Of a DNA stretch of 23,119 bases, positions 1 to 7,118 are shown piece after piece. The stretch is from contig CALGRZ010000139.1 in assembly GCA_937880705.1 (NCBI GenBank), forward strand, positions 1-23,119, given 5' to 3'. The notes beneath the pieces are model-generated. The model was not told where the DNA came from and made no database searches. It saw only the letters and a list, made by a program, of their open reading frames with translations. The position numbers and the translations under genes are program-made. How positions within the stretch are numbered: position 1 is the first letter of the stretch; every line of letters starts with the position of its first letter. Source of the DNA: an uncultured Alistipes sp. (GTDB lineage: Bacteria; Bacteroidota; Bacteroidia; Bacteroidales; Rikenellaceae).

Positions 1-107
1 CCCATCCGAGGCTTTTTCATGTCAGCGTCACTACTGCACCACTCTGACAAGAAATCAGGTCGTGCTGCCCTGAATGTTTTTATTGGTTTCGCTTGCGCAA
101 AGCGCAT
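1..107 (-). other. possible partial small ORF at window edge
   Basis: On the minus strand an ATG at 107-105 opens a frame that stays open for 35 codons to the window edge, starting 14 bases after the rnhB stop codon. The peptide begins MRFAQAKPIK and is basic. I do not recognise it. The stretch also has an 8-base palindrome (TTGCGCAA, 93-100). It may be the start of another gene in the rnhB operon or plain intergenic sequence. Confidence 0.15.
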
Positions 108-120
108 CTCGCCTTTCAGT

Positions 121-717
121 TTAGAATAGTTCCAGTTGTTCGGGTGAAGAGTTGAAGGTTAGGCGGTGGTAGGGGGTAAGGCCATACTCACGAATTGCAA
201 GGCGATGCTCCTTGGTGGGGTAGCCCTTATTCTTTGCCCAGCCATACATGGGATACTCCGCGGCAAGGCGTTGCATATACTCGTCACGGTGGGTCTTGGC
301 AAGCACCGAGGCGGCTGCTATATTGGCATACTTACCATCCCCCTTAACAATGGTCTGCCATGGGATATCAAGGTCGCTATGAAAGCGATTGCCATCCACA
401 ACAATATACTCTGGGCGTATAGTAAGGTGCTTAAGGGCGATATTCATCCCCTCAATAGAGGCGTTAAGAATATTTATCTGGTCTATACGCTCGGCACTAA
501 CCTCCGCAACATGCCAAGCCAATGCCTCACGCTCGATAATAGCGCGTAGCTTATCACGGCGCGACTCGGTCATCTGCTTAGAGTCGTTGAGTAGAGGGTG
601 GTGAAAGTCGGGGGGTAGTATTACTGCTGCCGCAAAGACTGAGCCTGCCAAGCAACCGCGCCCCGCCTCATCACAGCCAGCCTCTATAAGCTCTGTTTGA
701 AAGCAATTCTCCAACAT
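121..717 (-). CDS. rnhB: ribonuclease HII
   Basis: Cytosolic endonuclease that cuts the RNA strand of RNA-DNA hybrids and starts removal of ribonucleotides misincorporated in DNA. The 198-residue length is normal for the family. The four acidic catalytic residues are all visible: D16 and E17 in DEAGRG, D108 in VVDGNR and D127 in KGDGKY. The downstream family blocks ANIAAASVLAKTHRD (131-145) and the C-terminal GYPTKEH and YHRLTF blocks are also present. The ATG follows the stop codon of the upstream nucleotidase gene by only two bases, so the two are almost certainly cotranscribed. Synonymous codon use is AT-rich compared with genes right of about 6190. Identification is secure; nothing looks broken. 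Confidence 0.97.
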   Translation of the reverse strand: MLENCFQTELIEAGCDEAGRGCLAGSVFAAAVILPPDFHHPLLNDSKQMTESRRDKLRAIIEREALAWHVAEVSAERIDQINILNASIEGMNIALKHLTIRPEYIVVDGNRFHSDLDIPWQTIVKGDGKYANIAAASVLAKTHRDEYMQRLAAEYPMYGWAKNKGYPTKEHRLAIREYGLTPYHRLTFNSSPEQLELF

Positions 718-719
718 CG

Positions 720-2177
720 TTATTTCGCCTTTTCTTCTCGTTGATAACAGTTGTTATCTGGGCTGAAACCAGACTCCTTAAATGTGGCTATATAGTGCAA
801 CATAGCCTCGCGAACACTTACATTTGTTGGTTGTAGCTGTGTCGCTACGATATTGCTATCTATATAATTTTCAGCGATATAGTTGCACATGGCAACGCGG
901 TAGGGGCGTGACTCAAGGTCAAAGACCACATCCGTAGCATCGCCATCTTCGCCCACGATAATAGTGTAGGGCATATCGGAGCGGAAGTAGGCGTAGTGGG
1001 ACTCCTTATCGGGTCTCTCCTTGGTGCCACTATTGTACTTCCTGAGTATGAAATCACGAAGCTGCTCAGGGGTCATCTCTCCTAAGTATATGTACGACAT
1101 AAAGGGGTCGTTATTGAGTATCTCGACACGCTTAATATCCCCCTTTGCGATGCCATCAAGGCGTATGCCGCCATAGTGGTAGAGGGTTATCTCTGGGATA
1201 AACCCATCGGCGTATGGGTAGCGGGCAAGGGCAGAGATTGTAAGGTTTGATACGCCCTCCTTAGTCACCTCCTCGGTGGCTGTAGCTACAACCTCATTAA
1301 GTCCTGGGTCCAAGGATTTAATCTCAGCAACACGCCTCTGGGCATCGATGTCTGGAGCCACATCTGAGGTGTTGACCTGTCTGTATTCTACGCCTAAGAT
1401 ATCGCCATCCTTAACAGTTATATCGGCAATGGTCACATAGCGTAAGTTCTTGTTATTCTGTGATATGTGAACGCCGTTTAGCTCCTCGTTCACTAAGTCG
1501 TGGCTATGACCACCTGCAATCCATGAACATTGTGGCGAGCGTGCAGCAAGCTCTCTATCTCTATCCAACCCCATGTGAGATAGGAGAATTGTCATATCGC
1601 ACTGCTCAGCCACCTCCCCGCATATATCGAAGGCGCACTCTACATCTTCAATAAAGGTGTAGTTGCTATATGCGCGCTCAGCACCAAGAGGGCGGCCATT
1701 GCTATCCGTATCTACAATGCCCACAAAGCCAAAATCTACGCCGCAGCACTCGATAATGGTGTATGGGGGTGGTGTAGTGGCACCATTGTAACCCCTCATG
1801 TTGGCGCATACTATTGGAAATGTGGCGTGTGAAATCATCGCATCCAAGCACTCAGAGCCTTTGTCGAACTCATGGTTGCCGAGTGTGGCAACGCTATAAC
1901 CTATATGGTTCATAAGTGCTATAATTGGCACACCAGGCTCCTGGGCATCATCAACATAGGCATTGCCCGAAACTCTATCTCCTGAGTCCACAACTATAAC
2001 TTCGCCACGCTCGCTGCACTCCGCGACAATAGTTGCCAACTTTGGCATTGCATCTATTGAGGCGTGGATATCGTTGGTGGCGATAATGTATATATGTTGC
2101 TCCTTGGTGTTGTTACATCCGTAGCCTAAAAGACTAATAAGGAGTAATGATGTGAGAAAAATTAACTCTTTTCGCAT
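720..2177 (-). CDS. 5'-nucleotidase / UDP-sugar hydrolase family lipoprotein
   Basis: Predicted lipid-anchored, envelope-exposed phosphohydrolase that would release nucleosides and phosphate from nucleotides. Residues 1-20 form a lipoprotein signal with the lipobox cysteine at C21. A calcineurin-like metallophosphatase domain (about 30-270) shows its metal-binding motifs in order: NDIH (35-38), DSGD (64-67), GNHE (100-103), SHMG starting with S200 and H201, and GGHSH (222-226). A second domain of the 5'-nucleotidase C-terminal type (about 290-470) contains GGIR at 336-339, the substrate-pocket signature. Both domains are fused in one 485-residue chain, as in UshA-like enzymes. Substrate (5'-nucleotide, 2',3'-cyclic nucleotide or UDP-sugar) cannot be told from sequence. 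It is the first gene of a two-gene operon with rnhB and is divergent from a nucleoside kinase, which suits a salvage role. Confidence 0.88.
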   Translation of the reverse strand: MRKELIFLTSLLLISLLGYGCNNTKEQHIYIIATNDIHASIDAMPKLATIVAECSERGEVIVVDSGDRVSGNAYVDDAQEPGVPIIALMNHIGYSVATLGNHEFDKGSECLDAMISHATFPIVCANMRGYNGATTPPPYTIIECCGVDFGFVGIVDTDSNGRPLGAERAYSNYTFIEDVECAFDICGEVAEQCDMTILLSHMGLDRDRELAARSPQCSWIAGGHSHDLVNEELNGVHISQNNKNLRYVTIADITVKDGDILGVEYRQVNTSDVAPDIDAQRRVAEIKSLDPGLNEVVATATEEVTKEGVSNLTISALARYPYADGFIPEITLYHYGGIRLDGIAKGDIKRVEILNNDPFMSYIYLGEMTPEQLRDFILRKYNSGTKERPDKESHYAYFRSDMPYTIIVGEDGDATDVVFDLESRPYRVAMCNYIAENYIDSNIVATQLQPTNVSVREAMLHYIATFKESGFSPDNNCYQREEKAK

Positions 2178-2199
2178 AAGTTATTGTGTTTAATCGTTA

Positions 2200-2207
2200 C
2201 AAATTTA
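2200..2207 (-). promoter_or_regulatory. -7 promoter element for nucleotidase-rnhB
   Basis: The minus strand reads TAAATTTG, a full match to the Bacteroidetes TAnnTTTG -7 element, 22 bases before the nucleotidase ATG. I see no good TTTG at the -33 spacing. Confidence 0.5.
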
Positions 2208-2218
2208 CAAAAAATTAC

Positions 2219-2226
2219 TATCTTTA
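2219..2226 (+). promoter_or_regulatory. -7-like element for nucleoside kinase-gcvP
   Basis: TATCTTTA matches TAnnTTTG at all positions but the last and lies about 30 bases before the kinase start. It is back to back with the minus-strand element at 2200-2207, so the two polymerase footprints would overlap. The -33 part is not convincing. Confidence 0.4.
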
Positions 2227-2255
2227 CACACTATTTGATAAAAAAGAGGATGACG

Positions 2256-3926
2256 ATGACACACAATGTAACACTTCGATTAGAGAATAATGCCTCCATT
2301 ATGGAGGTTGAGATGGGCGCAAGCCTTATGGATGTATTGCAGCGTGTCGATATAGATTTCCCCTATCCAATACTTGTAGCAAGGGTAAATAACTGCTTCA
2401 AGAGCTTGGGTTATCGCATCTACAAGCCTGTGACTGTGGAGTTCTTAGATGTGCGTAGCTTCGAGGGTTATCGCGTCTATCAGCGAACACTCTCCTTTGT
2501 GATGCAGCGAGCATCTCTGGAGCTGTTTCCTGAGCGTAAGTTGCGTATTCGTCATACGCTGGGCAATGGCTTCTATGCCGAGTATGATGACCAGAAGTCA
2601 CTACCTGTTGAGGAGGTGGCTATGCTTAGACTCCGCATGGAGGATATCGTAGCGCGCAACATCCCCATAACACGCGAGAAGCGTCTGGCAGAAGAGGTGG
2701 CAAAAGAGTATGAGGCGTATGACTTTGATGATCGCCTGGAGCTTATAAACACACGCCCACGACTATACCGCACGGTCAACTTCTTGGATAATATGCCTGG
2801 TTACTTCTATGGCGAGTTAGCACCCTCAACGGGATATGTGCCTCACTTCGATATAGCTCCATACTACAATGGTTTGTATGTCGCTCTACCTGCCCGTACC
2901 AATCCTCGACAGGTGACAACAACAATACAGCACGATAAGATGTTTGATATCTTCCATGAGTATCAGGAGTGGATAGATATCATGGGTGTTCCTACGGTGG
3001 GTGATCTTAATCGCCGTGTGATGAATGGCGACAGCTCGGAGCTTATACAGATTGCTGAGGCGTTTCATGAGAATAAGATTGCTGCCATAGCACGCTCCAT
3101 AGCAGAGGCAAATAGCGAGCGTGGCGTGCGCATGGCACTTATCTCTGGCCCCTCATCAAGTGGCAAGACCACATTCTCAAAGCGTCTTGGTGTGCAGCTC
3201 AGGGTTATGGGTCTTGACCCAGTGCTTATAGCTCTTGACGACTACTTCGTAGATAGAGATAAGACCCCTTTGGGGGAGGATGGCAAGCCTGACTTTGAGG
3301 CATTGGAGGCTATAGACCTTGTGACGCTCAACGACCACCTTAGACGACTTAATGCTGGGGAGAGTGTCGAGATACCGCGCTATGACTTTATATCGGGTAG
3401 GCGTCAGTGGCACGACAAGCCTCTTCAACTTAGTGAGCGCTCGGTTTTAATCCTTGAGGGTATCCATGCGCTTAACCCTAAGCTAACACCTGGGGTTAGG
3501 GATGATAAGAAGTTCAAGATATATATATCGTGCTTCACCTCGGTGGCTATGGATAACTTCTCGCGCATACCCACAACCGATAACCGTCTCCTACGCCGCA
3601 TGATTAGAGATAACGCCACGCGTGGAAATAATGCATTGCGTACACTTGCAATGTGGGGCTCGGTACGCCGTGGCGAGGAGAGACATATTTTCCCATACCA
3701 AGAGAATGCCGATGTGATGTTTAACTCATCGCTCTTCTATGAGATATCTGTGCTTAGGGCTGTGGCTGAACCTCTACTTAGGGAGGTTCCCGACACTGTG
3801 CCTGAGTATGCCGAGGCAAGGCGTATGCTACGCTTCCTCGATAACTTTATCCCGATACAACCAAATGAGATACCTCCAACATCCCTACTTAGGGAGTTTA
3901 TAGGTGGTAGCTCGTTCAAATATTGA
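2256..3926 (+). CDS. udk: nucleoside (uridine) kinase with N-terminal TGS-like extension
   Basis: Predicted cytosolic kinase phosphorylating uridine/cytidine, or a related nucleoside, with ATP or GTP for pyrimidine salvage. The C-terminal half is a P-loop domain of the uridine kinase/phosphoribulokinase type: GPSSSGKTT at residues 298-306, then ALDDYFVDRD and, further on, LILEGIHAL. The roughly 280 N-terminal residues start with a TGS-like beta domain followed by a region resembling the second additional domain of threonyl-tRNA synthetase, an arrangement known for Bacteroidetes nucleoside kinases and much longer than plain Udk (about 210 residues). I chose ATG 2256 because GAGG at 2246-2249 sits six bases upstream; ATG 2250 is the alternative. 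The frame is open upstream to a TTG at 2184, but that would overlap the promoter. It ends 35 bases before gcvP and may be cotranscribed with it. The exact nucleoside substrate is uncertain. Confidence 0.85.
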   Translation: MTHNVTLRLENNASIMEVEMGASLMDVLQRVDIDFPYPILVARVNNCFKSLGYRIYKPVTVEFLDVRSFEGYRVYQRTLSFVMQRASLELFPERKLRIRHTLGNGFYAEYDDQKSLPVEEVAMLRLRMEDIVARNIPITREKRLAEEVAKEYEAYDFDDRLELINTRPRLYRTVNFLDNMPGYFYGELAPSTGYVPHFDIAPYYNGLYVALPARTNPRQVTTTIQHDKMFDIFHEYQEWIDIMGVPTVGDLNRRVMNGDSSELIQIAEAFHENKIAAIARSIAEANSERGVRMALISGPSSSGKTTFSKRLGVQLRVMGLDPVLIALDDYFVDRDKTPLGEDGKPDFEALEAIDLVTLNDHLRRLNAGESVEIPRYDFISGRRQWHDKPLQLSERSVLILEGIHALNPKLTPGVRDDKKFKIYISCFTSVAMDNFSRIPTTDNRLLRRMIRDNATRGNNALRTLAMWGSVRRGEERHIFPYQENADVMFNSSLFYEISVLRAVAEPLLREVPDTVPEYAEARRMLRFLDNFIPIQPNEIPPTSLLREFIGGSSFKY

Positions 3927-3961
3927 TATACAATCTAATAAACTAATAACAAATCAAAACA

Positions 3962-6796
3962 ATGAAAACCTTTGACAGCTTTGTTGACCGTCACACAGGT
4001 CTTAACTCTAAGGAGGATTTGCAGCAGATGCTCGCGACAATAGGCGTATCATCTGTTGAGGAACTTTTGCAGCAGGTTATCCCACAGAACATCCGTCTTA
4101 AGAAGGCTCTTGACCTTCCTGAGGCGATGAGCGAGTATGAGTATGCGGCACATATTGCCGATTTGGCAGCTAAGAACCGTACTTACCGCTCATTTATAGG
4201 TATGGGTTACTACCCTAATGTAGTGCCTGCGGTAGTATCACGCAATGTGTTTGAGAATCCTGCTTGGTACACATCATATACCCCATATCAGGCTGAGATA
4301 TCTCAGGGTCGCTTGGAGGCGTTGCTCAACTATCAGACAGCCATCCTCTCACTTACAGGTATGGAGGTTGCCAATTGCTCGTTGCTTGATGAGGCTACAG
4401 CTACCGCAGAGGCTATGTTGATGATGTATGCTCTGCGCTCGCGTGAGGCTGTGAAGCAGGGTCGTAACCAGATTTTCGTGGATGAGAATATCTTCCCTCA
4501 GACTCTCGATGTGCTTCTTACACGCTCTGAGCCTTTTGGTATTGAGATTATACGCGATGACTTTGCGACATACGAGTTCACAGGCAAGGAGTTTGGTGCT
4601 ATTCTTCAGTTCCCAGCAGCTAATGGTGAGGTGCGCGACTACGCAGGCTTCGCAGCTAAAGCACACGAGGCTGGCGCCCTTGTAACAGCTGTGGCTGACC
4701 TCCTTTCGTTGGCACTCTTGAAGTCACCAGCAGAGTGGGGTGCAGATATCGCTGTAGGTACTACGCAGCGTTTGGGTTGCCCAATGGGCTTTGGTGGTCC
4801 AAGTGCTGGCTATATGGCTACACGCGATGCATACAAGCGTAACATGCCAGGTCGTATCATAGGTGTCTCTGTTGACCGTCTTGGAAATAGGGCGTTGCGT
4901 ATGTCATTGCAGATGCGTGAGCAGCATATTAAGCGCGAGAAGGCTACATCTAACATCTGTACAGCACAGGCGTTGATGGCATCTATGGTAGGTTTCTACT
5001 GTATCTACAATGGTAAGGAGGGTCTTGAGCGCGCAGCTCTAAATGCCCACACTGCAGCAGTGACTGTAAAGGAGGCTTTAGAGGCTATGGGCTATGTAGT
5101 GCGCACCAAGGCGTTGTTTGATACCTTGGAGGTTGAGGCAGAGGCATCAGTAATCCAGGATATAGCTCTCGCTCGCCATATAAACATGTTCTACCCAGCT
5201 GATGACTGCGTGCGTATGTCATTTGATGAGGTTACTACAGATGCTGAGCTTCAGACCATTGTAGATATCTTCGCTGAGGCACGCGGTAAGAAGGCTAAGG
5301 CTATCAAGCGTGTGGAGACAGCGCGTATTGCTGCAGATGTCGAGCGTAAGAGCGAGTTCTTCACCGAGCATATCTTCAACGCATACCGCACAGAGACCGA
5401 GATGATGCGTTATATCAAGCGCCTTGAGTTGCGCGATATCTCGCTTATGAACTCTATGATATCTCTCGGCTCATGTACCATGAAGCTAAATGCTGCACAG
5501 CTTATGCAGCCTCTATCATTGCCTGGCTTCCAGAATATGCATCCATTTGCTCCTGCTGACCAGGCTGAGGGCTACCGCGAGCTTATATCTAACCTTGAGG
5601 GCTACCTCGCAACAATCACAGGCTTCGCAGGATGTACACTACAGCCAAACTCAGGTGCTGCAGGTGAGTACACAGGTCTTATGGTGATACGAGCATACCA
5701 CCAGAGCCGTGGTCAGGGCTACCGTAACATCATCCTCATCCCATCTTCAGCACACGGTACAAATCCAGCATCTGCAGCTATGGCAGGTATGAAGATTGTT
5801 ATCGTGGCATGTGATGAGAATGGTAATATCGATGTAGAGGACCTTAAGAAGAAGGCTGAGGAGTACTCATCTGAGCTTTGTGGCTTGATGGTAACATATC
5901 CTTCTACACATGGTGTCTTCGAGAGCCGCATACGCGATATCGTAGATGCTGTACATGATGCTGGTGGTCAGGTATATATGGATGGTGCTAATATGAACGC
6001 TCAGGTGGGTCTTACAAATCCAGGTTATATAGGTGCTGATGTATGCCACCTTAACCTACACAAGACCTTTGCAATGCCTCATGGCGGTGGCGGCCCTGGC
6101 GTAGGCCCTGTATGTGTGGCAGAGCATCTTGTTAAGTTCCTACCTACACACTCACTCATGGAGACAGGTGGCCAGGAGGGTATCACCGCCGTGTCGTCCT
6201 CGCCCTGGGGCTCAGCACTGCTGCTGCCCATCACCTATGGCTATATCCGCATGCTCGGCTTCGAGGGTCTGCGTCGCTCTACCGAGCTGGCCATCGTCAA
6301 TGCCAACTACATGTCGTCGGCTCTGAAGTCGGAGTACCGCACCTACTACTCGGGTGAGACGGGCCGTGTAGGTCACGAGATGATCCTCGACCTCACACGC
6401 TTCAAGCACGACTACAACATCGACTGCGGTGACATCGCCCACCGTCTTATGGACTACGGCTACCACGCTCCTACCCTCTCGTTCCCCGTGCACGAGACAC
6501 TGATGGTGGAGCCTACAGAGTCGGAGTCAAAGGCCGAGATGGATCGCTTCATCGAGGCACTCATCCGCATCAAGCGCGAGTGCGAGCAGGCCGCCGCAGA
6601 GGGCAATGCCGACAATGTGGTGGTGAATGCTCCCCACACCGCTGTGGAGCTGGCCGGCGAGTGGTCACACCCCTACACCCGCGAGGAGGCCGCCTTCCCG
6701 CTGGAGTGGGTCAAGGAGGGCAAGTTCTTCCCCTACGTCACAAAGATCGACAACGGCTACGGCGACCGTAACCTTATCTGCCGCTGCATGGAGTAG
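3962..6796 (+). CDS. gcvP: glycine dehydrogenase (decarboxylating), P protein
   Basis: PLP-dependent P protein of the glycine cleavage system: it decarboxylates glycine and passes the aminomethyl group to lipoyl-GcvH in the cytosol. The 944 residues match the fused single-chain form: an N-terminal half (about 1-440, with the LLDEATATAEAM and GCPMGFGGPSAGY blocks) and a catalytic C-terminal half (about 450-944). The PLP lysine is K701 in LNLHKTFAMPHGGGGPG. No frameshift or missing motif is visible. Oddity: from about residue 735 (6165-6190) codon choice flips from A/T-ending (GCT, GCA, ACA, TCA) to G/C-ending (GCC, ACC, TCG, CTG, CCC) and stays so to the stop. gcvT and gcvH are not nearby. Confidence 0.97.
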   Translation: MKTFDSFVDRHTGLNSKEDLQQMLATIGVSSVEELLQQVIPQNIRLKKALDLPEAMSEYEYAAHIADLAAKNRTYRSFIGMGYYPNVVPAVVSRNVFENPAWYTSYTPYQAEISQGRLEALLNYQTAILSLTGMEVANCSLLDEATATAEAMLMMYALRSREAVKQGRNQIFVDENIFPQTLDVLLTRSEPFGIEIIRDDFATYEFTGKEFGAILQFPAANGEVRDYAGFAAKAHEAGALVTAVADLLSLALLKSPAEWGADIAVGTTQRLGCPMGFGGPSAGYMATRDAYKRNMPGRIIGVSVDRLGNRALRMSLQMREQHIKREKATSNICTAQALMASMVGFYCIYNGKEGLERAALNAHTAAVTVKEALEAMGYVVRTKALFDTLEVEAEASVIQDIALARHINMFYPADDCVRMSFDEVTTDAELQTIVDIFAEARGKKAKAIKRVETARIAADVERKSEFFTEHIFNAYRTETEMMRYIKRLELRDISLMNSMISLGSCTMKLNAAQLMQPLSLPGFQNMHPFAPADQAEGYRELISNLEGYLATITGFAGCTLQPNSGAAGEYTGLMVIRAYHQSRGQGYRNIILIPSSAHGTNPASAAMAGMKIVIVACDENGNIDVEDLKKKAEEYSSELCGLMVTYPSTHGVFESRIRDIVDAVHDAGGQVYMDGANMNAQVGLTNPGYIGADVCHLNLHKTFAMPHGGGGPGVGPVCVAEHLVKFLPTHSLMETGGQEGITAVSSSPWGSALLLPITYGYIRMLGFEGLRRSTELAIVNANYMSSALKSEYRTYYSGETGRVGHEMILDLTRFKHDYNIDCGDIAHRLMDYGYHAPTLSFPVHETLMVEPTESESKAEMDRFIEALIRIKRECEQAAAEGNADNVVVNAPHTAVELAGEWSHPYTREEAAFPLEWVKEGKFFPYVTKIDNGYGDRNLICRCME

Positions 6797-6821
6797 ACTC
6801 CACTGACGGCATAACTTGCGA

Positions 6822-6853
6822 GGGGGTGTTCAACAGGCGTGTTGGACACCCCC
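6822..6853 (+). terminator. probable terminator after gcvP
   Basis: A 14-base stem with one G-T pair (6822-6835 with 6840-6853) closes a GGCG loop 25 bases after the gcvP stop. It is followed only by TTACGGTTAAAG, so the U-tract is weak. The rest of the gap up to 7118 has no gene I can support: a small GAGG/CCTC hairpin with a short T-run (6957-6974), a G8 run (7006-7013) and the promoter of the next gene. Confidence 0.6.
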
Positions 6854-7005
6854 TTACGGTTAAAGTTGTACAACAAGTCTGCGAAGTGAGAGAGAGCGCA
6901 GCATGCTAACAGCTGTGTAAGGATTTCCACGGCGAGCATCGACAAAGCGGCCCTGCGAGGCAGCCTCTCTTTTTGGCGTAACACGCTGTGTATCCAACTG
7001 TTATA

Positions 7006-7013
7006 GGGGGGGG
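7006..7013 (+). repeat. G8 homopolymer upstream of lipoprotein promoter
   Basis: Eight consecutive G residues, 44 bases before the -7 element at 7058 and 105 bases before the lipoprotein ATG. Runs of this kind are prone to slippage; whether it varies is unknown. Confidence 0.6.
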
Positions 7014-7057
7014 TAAATTTTACGGGTAAATATATGTTTAGTTTGCGAAAAATAACG

Positions 7058-7065
7058 TAAATTTG
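7058..7065 (+). promoter_or_regulatory. -7 promoter element for BACON lipoprotein pair
   Basis: TAAATTTG fully matches TAnnTTTG, 53 bases before the ATG at 7119. TTTA at 7037-7040 and TTTG at 7042-7045 lie upstream, at 17- and 12-base spacing, which is shorter than the usual 19-21. Confidence 0.55.
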
Positions 7066-7118
7066 CCGGACCATTGTGTAGTCTTTGATTTACTAACTTA
7101 CATAACACTAATTTAACC

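Noticed and set aside
2184..2255. Extended upstream start (TTG) for the nucleoside kinase
   Set aside because: The extension lacks family homology, would use a rare start and would overlap the promoter. The same reasoning rejects TTG 10749 (slyD-like), GTG 18124 (debranching enzyme) and ATG 16852 (sdaA).
6957..6974. Small GAGG-CAG-CCTC hairpin with T-run as a second terminator before the lipoproteins
   Set aside because: The stem is only four pairs with a three-base loop, too weak to call.
6797..7050. Possible tRNA or structured RNA in the gcvP-lipoprotein gap
   Set aside because: No cloverleaf, CCA end or conserved tRNA boxes could be found; only short self-complementary patches are present.
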